This document shows positions 1-7,393 of a DNA stretch of 10,374 bases, piece by piece. This stretch comes from Bacteroidia bacterium. GTDB lineage: Bacteria; Bacteroidota; Bacteroidia; NS11-12g; UBA955. Under the pieces are notes generated by a model. It was not told the origin of the DNA. It searched no databases and saw only the letters and a list, made by a program, of their open reading frames with translations. Position 1 is the stretch's first letter, and the number at the start of each line of letters is the position of its first letter. The stretch is taken from NCBI GenBank assembly GCA_014376345.1, contig JACMRS010000257.1:1-10374 (forward strand), read 5' to 3'. Position numbers and translations under genes: made by a program.

Positions 1-1
1 A

Positions 2-268
2 TGCGCCATAAGTTGTACCGGACATGGTGAATTATTTATGCGTTCTGTGGTTGCTTATGATATCAGCTGCCTGATGGAATATAAAGGACTTTCATTAAAA
101 GAAGCCTGCGAAATAGTTGTGATGGAGAAACTTGTAAAAATTAATGGTGAAGGTGGACTTGTTGCAGTAGACAATAAAGGAAATATAGAAATGCCATTTA
201 ATTCAGAAGGTATGTACCGAGCTTCTCTGGATATACAAGGCAATACAACGGTTTCAATTTATAAATAA
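2..268 (+). CDS. Isoaspartyl peptidase / L-asparaginase (N-terminal nucleophile hydrolase), C-terminal fragment
   Basis: Partial gene running in from the left edge; about 88 C-terminal residues are visible. The first ATG (position 38) is internal: reading continues upstream in frame as CAISCTGHGELF before MRSVVAYDISCLMEYKG. The SCTGHGE stretch followed by R and a DISxLMEYKG-like helix is typical of the beta subunit of plant-type asparaginases (family T2, as in E. coli IaaA). There the Thr-Gly-x-Gly segment binds the substrate carboxylate. Members cleave isoaspartyl dipeptides and L-asparagine after autoproteolysis at a Thr that would lie upstream of this window. The tail (GGLVAVDNKGNIEMPFNSEGMYRA) matches the usual closing strands, in which the product is compared with a folded Ntn hydrolase core. 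The gene ends directly against the convergent CNNM/CBS gene. Family assignment is confident; substrate preference cannot be told from this fragment. Confidence 0.88.
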   Translation, partial: CAISCTGHGELFMRSVVAYDISCLMEYKGLSLKEACEIVVMEKLVKINGEGGLVAVDNKGNIEMPFNSEGMYRASLDIQGNTTVSIYK

Positions 269-1543
269 TCAGTCTTTAATTTCCCTCATCAGGATTTTAT
301 CAATGCGGGCGCCGTCCATATCAATTACTTCCAATTCGTAAGTCAGCCATTTTATCTTATCACCTTCTTTTGGAATGTGTTTCATTTGATGAAGCACCAG
401 CCCACTGATTGTATTAAAATGATATTGTGATGCCAGATCATAAAGATCAAAACTCTGAAGGAAATCATGAAAACTATAAGCGCCATCTATTAACCAGCTG
501 CCATCTTCTCTTTCCTCAAGGGTATACTCATCAGTTCTGAATTCAGAAACGCCACCCACCAAAGCTTCTAACACATCATTCATTGTAATTACACCTTGCA
601 TTTGCCCGAATTCATCCATCACAATTCCATAATGAACTTTTGATTCTTTAAATTGTTGCAAAGCATGATAAACATTAGTATGTTCGGTTATAAAATTACC
701 GGGATTTAAGTAATCTGTAAGTTTAAAACCTTCTTTATTAATATGTGCAAACAGATCTTTTAATATAACAACGCCCTTAATGTTATCAGTGTTTTTTTCA
801 TAAACAGGATACACTGAGTGAAGCTCTTTATTTACAGACTGCCGGGTACTTTCTGCATCCTGATTTATTTCGAGAAAAGCGATGTCATTTTTATGTGTCA
901 TCAGTGAAGTAACTTTTCTGTCGCCAAGATTAAAGACTCGCTCTACAATATCCTGTTCAATTTCCTGAACTTCTCCCCCTTCTGTACCTTCTTTGATTAT
1001 TGCCTTAATTTCTTCTTCAGTTACTTTGTTTTCTGAAGATGGCTTAATATTAAAAAGTTTGATCAACAAATCCGTTGTAAATGTAAGCAACCAAACAAAC
1101 GGCGCTGTCATTTTAGTAAGTAACCTCATTGGTCTGGCCACTATCTTTGAAATGGCTTCAGGATTGGTTAATCCGATGCGTTTTGGAAGCAATTCACCCA
1201 GTACAAGTGAGAAAAAAGTAATGATAATGACAACAGTAGTAACAGCTATGGGATGCGCATAAGGTTGAAGAAGTGCAATTCCGGTTACAAAAGTTTCAAC
1301 ATCAGAGGTCATTCCTTTACCACTGAAAATACCTGTCAGAATACCAATAAGCGTTATTCCAATTTGTACAGTTGAGAAAAATTTATTGGGAGCATTGGCA
1401 GTTTTAAGTGCTGCTTTTGCATTGTTATCTCCACGCTTTGCATCTGCTTCCAGTCTTGTTTTGCGGGCAGAAACCAATGCAATTTCGGACATTGAAAAGA
1501 CCCCGTTAATCAGGATCAGAATAAGTATAATAAGCAGTTCCAA
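269..1543 (-). CDS. Hemolysin-family membrane protein: CNNM (DUF21) + paired CBS + CorC/HlyC domains
   Basis: The 424-residue protein has the standard architecture of the CNNM/CorC family (relatives: E. coli YtfL/PaeA, B. subtilis YhdP/MpfA, MgpA). Residues 1 to about 165 form the CNNM transmembrane domain, with a hydrophobic N-terminus (MELLIILILILINGVFSMSE), the FSMSEIALVSARKTRLE segment and the conserved GELLPKR motif at 116-122. A linker helix (EEEIKAIIKEG, 176-186) leads to two CBS motifs (about 205-330), the second reading MDEFGQMQGVITMNDVLEALVG. Residues about 335-424 form the CorC_HlyC domain, including DGSWLIDG and NTISGLVL. Family members are implicated in Mg2+ or other cation (and polyamine) efflux, with CBS domains sensing nucleotide; the substrate here is unknown. 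The start is supported by a TAnnTTTG element about 22 bases upstream. The stop codon touches the stop of the convergent peptidase gene. Despite the family name, a haemolytic role is not implied. Confidence 0.9.
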   Translation of the reverse strand: MELLIILILILINGVFSMSEIALVSARKTRLEADAKRGDNNAKAALKTANAPNKFFSTVQIGITLIGILTGIFSGKGMTSDVETFVTGIALLQPYAHPIAVTTVVIIITFFSLVLGELLPKRIGLTNPEAISKIVARPMRLLTKMTAPFVWLLTFTTDLLIKLFNIKPSSENKVTEEEIKAIIKEGTEGGEVQEIEQDIVERVFNLGDRKVTSLMTHKNDIAFLEINQDAESTRQSVNKELHSVYPVYEKNTDNIKGVVILKDLFAHINKEGFKLTDYLNPGNFITEHTNVYHALQQFKESKVHYGIVMDEFGQMQGVITMNDVLEALVGGVSEFRTDEYTLEEREDGSWLIDGAYSFHDFLQSFDLYDLASQYHFNTISGLVLHQMKHIPKEGDKIKWLTYELEVIDMDGARIDKILMREIKD

Positions 1544-1564
1544 ATGAATCGATTTCTATTTCCA

Positions 1565-1572
1565 CAAAAGTA
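1565..1572 (-). promoter_or_regulatory. Bacteroidota -7 promoter element for the CNNM/CBS gene
   Basis: On the minus strand this reads TACTTTTG, an exact match to the Bacteroidota sigma-ABfr -7 consensus TAnnTTTG. It ends 21 bases upstream of the ATG at 1543, so transcription would start near 1561 with a leader of about 18 bases. No convincing TTG -33 element is seen at the usual 17-23 base distance, so the call rests on the -7 match and its position. Confidence 0.55.
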
Positions 1573-1731
1573 GTGATTTAAACTTATGGGAAATAAGAAT
1601 TTAACTTGTTTTAAGGTTGAATTCAATAAAAGTAGCCTGTAAATTAGCTGATTACACTGAAATCATATCAGTATAGCGCACTGTGGCATTATCCTGTCGA
1701 ATATTCATGACTGAAAGTCTCTCAAAAAAAT

Positions 1732-1739
1732 TACCTTTG
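1732..1739 (+). promoter_or_regulatory. Bacteroidota -7 promoter element for yidC-rsmE
   Basis: The sequence TACCTTTG matches TAnnTTTG exactly and lies 26 bases upstream of the yidC ATG, which predicts a start near 1743 and a leader of roughly 22 bases. The -33 region is weak (CTG at 1711-1713 is the nearest approach to TTG at suitable spacing). The divergent element at 1565-1572 implies that this gap holds two promoters facing away from each other. Confidence 0.55.
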
Positions 1740-1765
1740 CAGCCTTTAAATTAAAATAATAATAA

Positions 1766-3601
1766 ATGGACAGAAATTCCATAGTTGGCCTATCGCTGAT
1801 CTTCTTAATCTTTATTGGATATATGTATTTTCAGCAACCGGATGCTGCTGAAGTTGCCAGACAGAAGCATTATCAGGATTCTTTACAGATGACTGAAAAG
1901 AAAGTTTTTGAAGATGCAAAAATCAAAAACATGACTGAAACAGCCAAACGCGACAGTCTTTTAACCAATGGCGATTCGTTGACACTGGCAACCAAATTTG
2001 GTGGCTTTGGCCCAAGTCTTAAAGGAACAGAACTTCTTACAGTTCTGGAAAATGATAATTTGCGCATCACTTTCAGTAACAAAGGCGGACGAATTAAAGA
2101 AGTTGAGCTAAAAAAACACAAGCGCTCGAACGGCAAACCATTGATTTTGTTTAATGGTCAGGAATCTAAATACGATTATAATTTTACCACCTCAACAGGT
2201 CCGGTAAATACTTCTGATTTTTACTGGCAGGTTCAGAGTGCCGATAAAAACAGCATAATTTTCAAATTGCCTTATAATGATGGCAAATATTTATTACAAC
2301 AATATACTGTTGAAAGTAATGGTTCATCAAATGTAACTTCTAATTTTTCTGCAGTTGGTATGGATGACATTATCAAACCAAACAGTAAAATTAACTTGTA
2401 TTGGGCTGTAGATATGCCAAGACAGGAACTTGAAGCTGAAACAGAAAGACCAAAATCAACAATTTATTATAAATATCCAGAAGAAAAAGCAGACTTTGTA
2501 AGTGAAACAAGTTTTGAAGAAAAGGTTCTTGAAGAAAATTCAGAATGGGTTTCGTTTAAACAACAATTTTTTAACAGCTCAATAATTATTAAGAATGGAT
2601 TTGAAAAAGGCAGCAAAGTTAAAACAATGCAGAGTAGAATTTCAGATTCAACACATGTGAAATTATGCGAAGCTGAACTTCATTTACCTTATAACCACAC
2701 TCCAAATCAATCGTTTGATATGACCTGGTATTTCGGTCCAAATGATTACAAAACAATGAAATTACAAGGGCACGGAATGGAAAGAATTGTGCCACTTGGC
2801 TGGGGAATCTTTGGCTGGATCAACAAATGGCTGGTTATCCCTACTTTTGATTTTCTGAGCAAATATATCAGCAGTTTTGGTATTATTATTTTGCTGCTTA
2901 CGCTGATTATTAAAGTATTGCTTTTCCCACTGGTTTATAAATCATATTTATCAACTGCAAAAATGAAGTTGCTAAAACCAGAGCTTGATAAAATAAAAGA
3001 AAAGCATGGTGACAATATGCAAACTGCTCAAATGGATAACCTAAAGCTTTATAAGCAAGCAGGTGTGAGTCCGCTTGGAGGTTGCCTTCCATTACTTCTT
3101 CAAATGCCGATTCTGATTGCGATTTTCCAGTTTTTCCCATCATGTTTTGATTTCAGACAACAACCATTTTTATGGGCAGCAGATTTATCGAGGTATGACA
3201 GCATTTTAAACCTTGGATTTACAATTCCGTTTTATGGCAACCACGTAAGTTTATTTACATTGTTAATGACTGTGTCTACACTGATTTATACAAGAATGAA
3301 CAACCAGCTTACAGGCGCTAACAAACAAATGGTTTGGATTAGTTACCTGATGCCAATTATGTTCCTGGGTTTCTTTAATAAGTATCCTGCAGCGTTGAGT
3401 TATTACTATTTCCTTGCAAACTGTATTACTTTTCTTCAACAATGGGCTATTAAAAACTTTGTTGATGAAAATAAACTTCACGCGCAGATTGCTGAAAACA
3501 AAAGCAAACAGGGAACAGACAAAAAATCAAAGTTTCAGCAGAAACTTGAAGACATGGCTAAGCAAAGACAATTACAGCAGGCGCCAATAAAGAAAAAATA
3601 G
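1766..3601 (+). CDS. yidC: Membrane protein insertase YidC
   Basis: This 611-residue YidC/Oxa1/Alb3 family insertase places proteins in the inner membrane, alone or with SecYEG. It has the Gram-negative layout: an N-terminal membrane anchor (about residues 5-22, GLSLIFLIFIGYMYF), a large periplasmic domain (about 30-340; ENDNLRITFSNKGGRI is its typical first strand set), then five conserved membrane segments from about 365 to 565. The coiled cytoplasmic region (AKMKLLKPELDKIKEKHG, 398-415) leads to the family signature GVSPLGGCLPLLLQMPI at 433-449. The position equivalent to E. coli Arg366 in the hydrophilic groove is Lys383 (TLIIKVLLFPL), which keeps the positive charge. The C-terminus is long and basic (about 572-611, many Lys/Gln), consistent with ribosome contact. 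The gene is followed after one base by rsmE, so the two are probably cotranscribed and translationally coupled. The length is normal for Bacteroidota. Confidence 0.97.
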   Translation: MDRNSIVGLSLIFLIFIGYMYFQQPDAAEVARQKHYQDSLQMTEKKVFEDAKIKNMTETAKRDSLLTNGDSLTLATKFGGFGPSLKGTELLTVLENDNLRITFSNKGGRIKEVELKKHKRSNGKPLILFNGQESKYDYNFTTSTGPVNTSDFYWQVQSADKNSIIFKLPYNDGKYLLQQYTVESNGSSNVTSNFSAVGMDDIIKPNSKINLYWAVDMPRQELEAETERPKSTIYYKYPEEKADFVSETSFEEKVLEENSEWVSFKQQFFNSSIIIKNGFEKGSKVKTMQSRISDSTHVKLCEAELHLPYNHTPNQSFDMTWYFGPNDYKTMKLQGHGMERIVPLGWGIFGWINKWLVIPTFDFLSKYISSFGIIILLLTLIIKVLLFPLVYKSYLSTAKMKLLKPELDKIKEKHGDNMQTAQMDNLKLYKQAGVSPLGGCLPLLLQMPILIAIFQFFPSCFDFRQQPFLWAADLSRYDSILNLGFTIPFYGNHVSLFTLLMTVSTLIYTRMNNQLTGANKQMVWISYLMPIMFLGFFNKYPAALSYYYFLANCITFLQQWAIKNFVDENKLHAQIAENKSKQGTDKKSKFQQKLEDMAKQRQLQQAPIKKK

Positions 3602-3602
3602 G

Positions 3603-4319
3603 ATGCAGCTGTTTTTCAGCGACAATATAAGTAGCATAGAAGGCCGGCTGACTGAAGATGAAAGCAGGCATTGCCTTTCGGTGCTGCGCAAAAAAACGGG
3701 CGATACCATTCAGGTTATTGATGGCAAAGGTTTTATTTACGATTGTCTTATTTCACAGGATAAAAAAATCTGCGCATTTATTGTACAGCAGGTGCACGAA
3801 ATAAAACCACTTCGAACATCAAGAATTCACTTAGCGATAGCACCAACTAAAAATGCCGACAGAATAGAATGGCTTCTTGAAAAAGCTATTGAAGCAGGAC
3901 TGGATGAGATCAGTTTTGTCCATTGCGTGCATTCAGAAAAGCCGCGTGTGAACTCTGAGCGATTAAAAAAGATCGCAGTTTCAGCTATCAAACAAAGCGG
4001 ACAACCGTATTTGCCTGTTATCAATGAGCTAAGATCTTTCAAAGAATTTATTGCAGCACAACAAAGTGCATCACAAAAACTTATTGCACATTGCAATTCA
4101 GAATATCTGCGTACACCATTAAATAATGTACTTTCAGGTTATTCTAAAGATACTTCTGTAACTATTTTAATAGGACCGGAAGGAGATTTTTCTGATAAAG
4201 AAATTATGCTTGCAAATGAATCAAAATTTCAAGGTATTTCATTGGGAAATTCAAGACTCAGAACAGAAACTGCCGGATTGTATTCTGTAATGCTCGCAAA
4301 TGGCATACTTCTGCCTTAA
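3603..4319 (+). CDS. rsmE: 16S rRNA (uracil-1498-N3)-methyltransferase RsmE
   Basis: The protein has 238 residues, the usual RsmE length. It is a SPOUT-class methyltransferase that uses S-adenosylmethionine to methylate N3 of U1498 in helix 44 of 16S rRNA. An N-terminal PUA-like domain (about 1-70; MQLFFSD, DESRHCLSVLRKKTGDTIQVIDGKG) is followed by the SPOUT domain with its C-terminal knot. Visible signatures are KNADRIEWLLEKAIEAG (about 79-95), the LIGPEGDFSDKEI loop and LGNSRLRTETAGLYSVMLAN close to the C-terminus; the last two form the AdoMet pocket. The ATG overlaps the context of the yidC stop codon (TAG, one base, ATG), which suggests translational coupling. A terminator begins inside the last codons. 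Both the assignment and the start are secure. Confidence 0.95.
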   Translation: MQLFFSDNISSIEGRLTEDESRHCLSVLRKKTGDTIQVIDGKGFIYDCLISQDKKICAFIVQQVHEIKPLRTSRIHLAIAPTKNADRIEWLLEKAIEAGLDEISFVHCVHSEKPRVNSERLKKIAVSAIKQSGQPYLPVINELRSFKEFIAAQQSASQKLIAHCNSEYLRTPLNNVLSGYSKDTSVTILIGPEGDFSDKEIMLANESKFQGISLGNSRLRTETAGLYSVMLANGILLP

Positions 4320-4350
4320 AAAAGACCTTTTTTTGAGGCATTTCATTTTT
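4312..4350 (+). terminator. Rho-independent terminator of yidC-rsmE, overlapping the rsmE stop codon
   Basis: Positions 4312-4323 (TGCCTTAAAAAA) pair with 4329-4340 (TTTTTTGAGGCA) as a 12-bp stem with one G-T pair and a 5-base loop, followed by TTTCATTTTT. The stop codon (4317-4319) lies within the left arm. The A-rich left arm means the structure could also act on transcripts from the other strand. Confidence 0.75.
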
Positions 4351-4590
4351 CATTAAGTTCAGTTTAGTACAAAACTGGTCTGTTTTTCAAGTTTTGCAAA
4401 ACATTACAAAATTTGGTTAAATCCTTATTTAATAGGTGTTACAGAGCATTTGAGTCCTCCTTTACCAAAAGTGTCCAGAAAATAATACTACCACTTTTGT
4501 AAGAAAATCGACCATATATTGAATAGTGTCCCGATGTTATTTTTTTTCTCATTTAGTTTGCTGCATACAATTTTAAATAAGAAAATAAAT
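4351..4590. other. Non-coding gap between rsmE terminator and lipoprotein gene
   Basis: This AT-rich stretch has no credible gene. It contains a perfect 12-base palindrome GTTTTGCAAAAC at 4391-4402 of unknown meaning, and a promoter-like element (below). The open frame of the next gene extends upstream to a TTG at 4519 and an ATG at 4534, but those residues do not resemble a signal peptide start. Confidence 0.5.
4492..4499 (+). promoter_or_regulatory. Possible -7 promoter element for the lipoprotein gene
   Basis: CACTTTTG differs from the TAnnTTTG consensus at one base. It sits 91 bases upstream of the preferred ATG at 4591 and would give a leader of about 88 bases. No TTG -33 element is clear. 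It is the best promoter candidate in this gap, but weak. Confidence 0.35.
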
Positions 4591-5844
4591 ATGAAAAAAA
4601 CCCTAATCTTAACATTGTCAGCAGGGCTTTCAATGTTCATCCTTTTCCAGTCATGCAAAAAGGAAAAAAACGAGCAATTAAACAAATCGTTAACGAATTC
4701 CTCAAGTGTCTCAGTTCAGGGAGATGCAAAGTTTAAAAATGATGCGGCAGTATTTTATGCAAGAGCCGTTTCTATGGCAGTTGAAAATGCTGATGTAAGA
4801 CTCTGGCTTAAGAAAAAAGCGCTGGAAGAAGTAGATGGTGATTTTGACATCTTACACAGCATGGTAAAAAATGAGATCGTTTCTAATGGCAGAACCTGGA
4901 GTATGATTTTATCTGAAGTATCTGGTCAGTCGATTGATTATTTCACTGTGATATTACCACAGGCTTATCCATCATTGAATATGCTGATACCGGATATTTA
5001 TTATCCTGAAAACTGGAACACAGCCACTGTGATTCCGGGAGTTACTGCAATTCCGTGTGATATTGATGAGCAGAAAGGCACCATGTTACATATCTATTCA
5101 GCACATCCAAATATGGATATAGATTTATTTTCTCATATCGAGCCAAAAGACATGACTATCTGTGTAGGAGAATCAGAGCGTGTGGAAGCATTTACGTTGG
5201 GTGAAAAGCCGGATGGAGAATCTAAAAAGATTTTTGAAGATGGGAATTATGTGTTGTATCAAACACTTGGTTTAAGTAAATCATTTTCTCAATCAGACTA
5301 TAATGAAGAAATATTAAATATTAATGGCAATACTAAAAGAGGTTGTCAAAGAGATAAATCAGGGAAAAAAGACCGCATGATATTGATGAGAGTTAGAAAC
5401 AATACAAGTGTAAATGAACTAGAAAAATGGTACCAAGGTAAATTAGAACTTGTTTATACTATGATTTATAATTCATCAGGAAACATATTATCAACCGTAT
5501 CAAATGGCCATGTTTGCGATAGAAGAGCTGTTTGGGATTCTAAATGGATACACCTGGATGCAGAAGGCCCTGGAGATGTATTATTAACCTGGGACAAAAA
5601 AGACAAATACGGCGATGTAATGAAATACATTTGGATAGAAGATGATGGTGGTACACCAAAATCAATTCCTATTGAATTAGAATTTAAAAATTCTAGTGGA
5701 ACAACTATTACATTAAAAACTACAATTCAAAGAAAAAATAGAGACCAGAAAGCAGGGGAATCATTATCTGAATATTGCGACAATGTATATTCAGGAGTTC
5801 AGGAACTTACTACAAGTCACATTGGATTTTGTATCGTAATTTAA
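4591..5844 (+). CDS. Putative lipoprotein of unknown function (Bacteroidota type)
   Basis: I do not recognise a named family. The preferred start (4591) gives 417 residues beginning with a clear lipoprotein signal: MKKT, a hydrophobic core, then LFQSC, with Cys22 as the lipidated residue. The following KKEKNEQ is charged, in the style of Bacteroidota lipoproteins, some of which are surface-exposed. The N-terminal half (about 45-160) looks helical, with AVFYARAVSMAVENADVRLW and DGDFDILHSMVKNEI. Next comes a PENWNTATVIPGVTAIPCDID segment that resembles, from memory only, a recurring arrangement in uncharacterised Bacteroidota lipoproteins. The C-terminal part is probably beta-rich (GDVLLTWDKKDKYGD, KYIWIEDDGG) and contains several cysteines that could form disulfides. 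No catalytic motif is evident. The gene starts a group with two beta-barrel genes (28-base gap to the next), which suggests an envelope role. The upstream TTG at 4519 was rejected because it would bury the signal peptide. Confidence 0.7.
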   Translation: MKKTLILTLSAGLSMFILFQSCKKEKNEQLNKSLTNSSSVSVQGDAKFKNDAAVFYARAVSMAVENADVRLWLKKKALEEVDGDFDILHSMVKNEIVSNGRTWSMILSEVSGQSIDYFTVILPQAYPSLNMLIPDIYYPENWNTATVIPGVTAIPCDIDEQKGTMLHIYSAHPNMDIDLFSHIEPKDMTICVGESERVEAFTLGEKPDGESKKIFEDGNYVLYQTLGLSKSFSQSDYNEEILNINGNTKRGCQRDKSGKKDRMILMRVRNNTSVNELEKWYQGKLELVYTMIYNSSGNILSTVSNGHVCDRRAVWDSKWIHLDAEGPGDVLLTWDKKDKYGDVMKYIWIEDDGGTPKSIPIELEFKNSSGTTITLKTTIQRKNRDQKAGESLSEYCDNVYSGVQELTTSHIGFCIVI

Positions 5845-5872
5845 TTAATAATCTAAAAACAAATATAATATT

Positions 5873-6469
5873 ATGAAAAAAATTATTTTAATAGTTGTAA
5901 TGGCGGCGAGTTCCGTTATTCAATGTAAAGCGTCGGGCCGTGATAGCCTGATCTTAAAAAAATTCGGAGTGTCACTATGTGGTGGTGTTGACAATAAAGC
6001 TTTCAAAGGCGCTTTCAGAGGTGAAATTTTTTATAAGCTGAGTCAATTTGTAAGTGCAGGAATATCCTACACTTCAGTGAATCAACTTTCCAGAAAATTT
6101 CAGGGAGCTGTTTCATACTTACCAGAAAACGGATTTGGTACATTCCCGGGATACAAATCCTTTAGTGCAATAAATATGCAAGCTTTAGATTTCAATTTAC
6201 ATTTTTCACTTCTGTCATCAACATCAAAACATATAGTAGAACCTTACCTTGGATTTGGTATGAAAAAAGTTAATACTACAAGAATAACAGAAATCAATAA
6301 GGAATATGAAATGCGTGTTGATATTCAAAGCAATCTGAGTATTTCGGGAGGTTTAAAATATTCATACAAAATAGCATCAAACCTGGCTTTAGGATTACAT
6401 TATGGCGTGTACTGGGCAGATTTAGAAACTACGGCTATGTTTGGACCAGATTTAACTGTAAAATTCTAA
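5873..6469 (+). CDS. Small outer-membrane beta-barrel protein, paralog 1
   Basis: The precursor has 198 residues. An N-terminal signal peptide (MKKIILIVVMAASSVIQCKA, probable cleavage after CKA) precedes alternating hydrophobic/polar strands with aromatic girdle residues (for example FRGEIFYKLSQFVSAGISYTSV and KYSYKIASNLALGLHYGVYW). It ends MFGPDLTVKF; a terminal Phe is the usual BAM-recognition signature of outer-membrane barrels. Size and pattern fit an eight-stranded barrel of the OmpA/OprF-like or PF13568-like type. It is a paralog of the next gene: KASGxDSLI, RGE, GxSYTSxN, QAxDxNxHF, TSxHIxEPxxGxGxKKxN and MFGPxLxxKF are shared in the same order. Lying 28 bases after the lipoprotein gene, it is probably in the same transcript. 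A strong terminator follows. Function beyond being an envelope protein is unknown. Confidence 0.8.
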   Translation: MKKIILIVVMAASSVIQCKASGRDSLILKKFGVSLCGGVDNKAFKGAFRGEIFYKLSQFVSAGISYTSVNQLSRKFQGAVSYLPENGFGTFPGYKSFSAINMQALDFNLHFSLLSSTSKHIVEPYLGFGMKKVNTTRITEINKEYEMRVDIQSNLSISGGLKYSYKIASNLALGLHYGVYWADLETTAMFGPDLTVKF

Positions 6470-6474
6470 ATTAG

Positions 6475-6511
6475 ATTTCCGGGTGTTATTAAATCACACC
6501 CGGAAATTTTT
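6475..6511 (+). terminator. Rho-independent terminator between the two beta-barrel genes
   Basis: Positions 6475-6486 (ATTTCCGGGTGT) pair perfectly with 6496-6507 (ACACCCGGAAAT), a 12-bp stem with a 9-base loop, running into TTTTT. It starts 5 bases after the stop codon of the first barrel gene, so most transcripts from the lipoprotein promoter should end here and not reach the second barrel gene. Confidence 0.85.
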
Positions 6512-6550
6512 AAAACTTTTAACAATATTCAAAATTAAAAATATACAATC

Positions 6551-7162
6551 ATGAAATTAAAAATCACAACAATCATTATCGCATTAATAATTTGTGCTCA
6601 ATCAAAAGCATCAGGATTTGACAGTCTTATTATTAGTAAAATGAAAGTGTCATTCAATGCTGGTTTTAATGATCAAAGTCTTAAATGCGGATACAGAGGT
6701 GAACTTACCTATACTGTAAATCCGCGATTTGGAATTGGCGTTTCATACACTTCTATAAACACAGGTAATAGTAAATATTATAATGTAAATCTTAGTCAGA
6801 CTGAAATTTTGGGGAGTTACATTTATAGTTACGACAATTCAAAATATTATCAGGCTACCAATGCACAGGCCATAGATTTAAATTTTCATTTTAACGCACT
6901 CAATAATACTTCACGACACATTATTGAGCCTTTTGTTGGCGTAGGATATAAAAAATTTAACAAAGTTTATTTTATCAAAAACTCAGATGAAAAACTTCTT
7001 TACCTTAATATTAAAAGTCATGGTGAAATTGCCAAAAGCCTCGGCTTCCGCTACGCCTATAAAGTAACTCAACGTATAACTTTTGGATTAGCTGCTACCT
7101 TTATTGACTTTGATGGTGATGGTGCCATTATGTTTGGACCGGAACTCGGAATAAAATTCTAA
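6551..7162 (+). CDS. Small outer-membrane beta-barrel protein, paralog 2
   Basis: The precursor has 203 residues. The signal peptide (MKLKITTIIIALIICAQSKA, cleavage probably before SGFDSLI) aligns with the KASGxDSLI of the upstream paralog, so the mature N-termini correspond. The body shows the same strand pattern: CGYRGELTYTVNPRFGIGVSYTSIN; an insertion rich in Tyr and Ser (about 76-101); QAIDLNFHFNALNNTSRHIIEPFVGVGYKKFN; and MFGPELGIKF at the end with terminal Phe. By eye about a third of positions are identical to paralog 1, so the duplication is old. The longest difference is the middle loop region, a likely surface-exposed part. Because a terminator precedes it, this gene may have its own promoter, but I find no TAnnTTTG in the 81-base gap. 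Role unknown. Confidence 0.8.
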   Translation: MKLKITTIIIALIICAQSKASGFDSLIISKMKVSFNAGFNDQSLKCGYRGELTYTVNPRFGIGVSYTSINTGNSKYYNVNLSQTEILGSYIYSYDNSKYYQATNAQAIDLNFHFNALNNTSRHIIEPFVGVGYKKFNKVYFIKNSDEKLLYLNIKSHGEIAKSLGFRYAYKVTQRITFGLAATFIDFDGDGAIMFGPELGIKF

Positions 7163-7183
7163 GTTGTCCCTGCTTAGGCAGAT

Positions 7184-7216
7184 GAAAGCTACGCGGAAGC
7201 GTAGCTTTCCCTGTTT
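7184..7216 (+). terminator. Hairpin after beta-barrel paralog 2, probable terminator
   Basis: GAAAGCTACGC (7184-7194) and GCGTAGCTTTC (7199-7209) form a perfect 11-bp stem closed by a GGAA tetraloop, followed by the modest U-tract CCTGTTT. Position, 22 bases after the stop codon, favours a terminator; the weak T-run makes this less certain than the other terminators. Confidence 0.6.
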
Positions 7217-7291
7217 AAAAGTGTTTTTAAAATGAATTTAAAAAAAGGGGGAGCAGAGTATATAATTGTCGGGTATGATTTGCCTGCTGGC

Positions 7292-7386
7292 TTGCAAATC
7301 CTGATTAAAATGGCAATTAGCGCTTAAGCGCTTGCAAATTGCAAATTTGCAGTTTTGGTAAGTTAGGATTGCAAATCCTAACTAGC
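7292..7386 (+). repeat. 95-base direct repeat, copy 1 (three nested palindromes)
   Basis: It is repeated at 7501-7595, exactly 209 bases downstream, with four transitions and no gaps. All four differences lie in the first 40 bases. It contains three palindromes: AGCGCTTAAGCGCT at 7319-7332; TGCAAATT-GCA-AATTTGCA at 7333-7351; and AGTTAGGATT-GCA-AATCCTAACT at 7361-7383 (10-bp arms). Each could form a hairpin in single-stranded DNA or RNA. Confidence 0.9.
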
Positions 7387-7393
7387 ATTGGTT

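Noticed and set aside
993..1262. 89-residue plus-strand open frame
   Set aside because: Antisense shadow of the CNNM/CBS gene, whose domain motifs are clear on the minus strand.
3827..4096. 89-residue minus-strand open frame inside rsmE
   Set aside because: Antisense to conserved RsmE motifs; no independent evidence.
4391..4402. Perfect palindrome GTTTTGCAAAAC as an operator
   Set aside because: Twelve AT-rich bases, about 90 bases upstream of the weak promoter candidate, no second copy seen near another gene; kept only as a note.
4519..4590. N-terminal extension of the lipoprotein from TTG 4519 or ATG 4534
   Set aside because: It would place 19-24 residues before a standard MKKT lipoprotein signal peptide and hide the lipobox; no ribosome-binding support.
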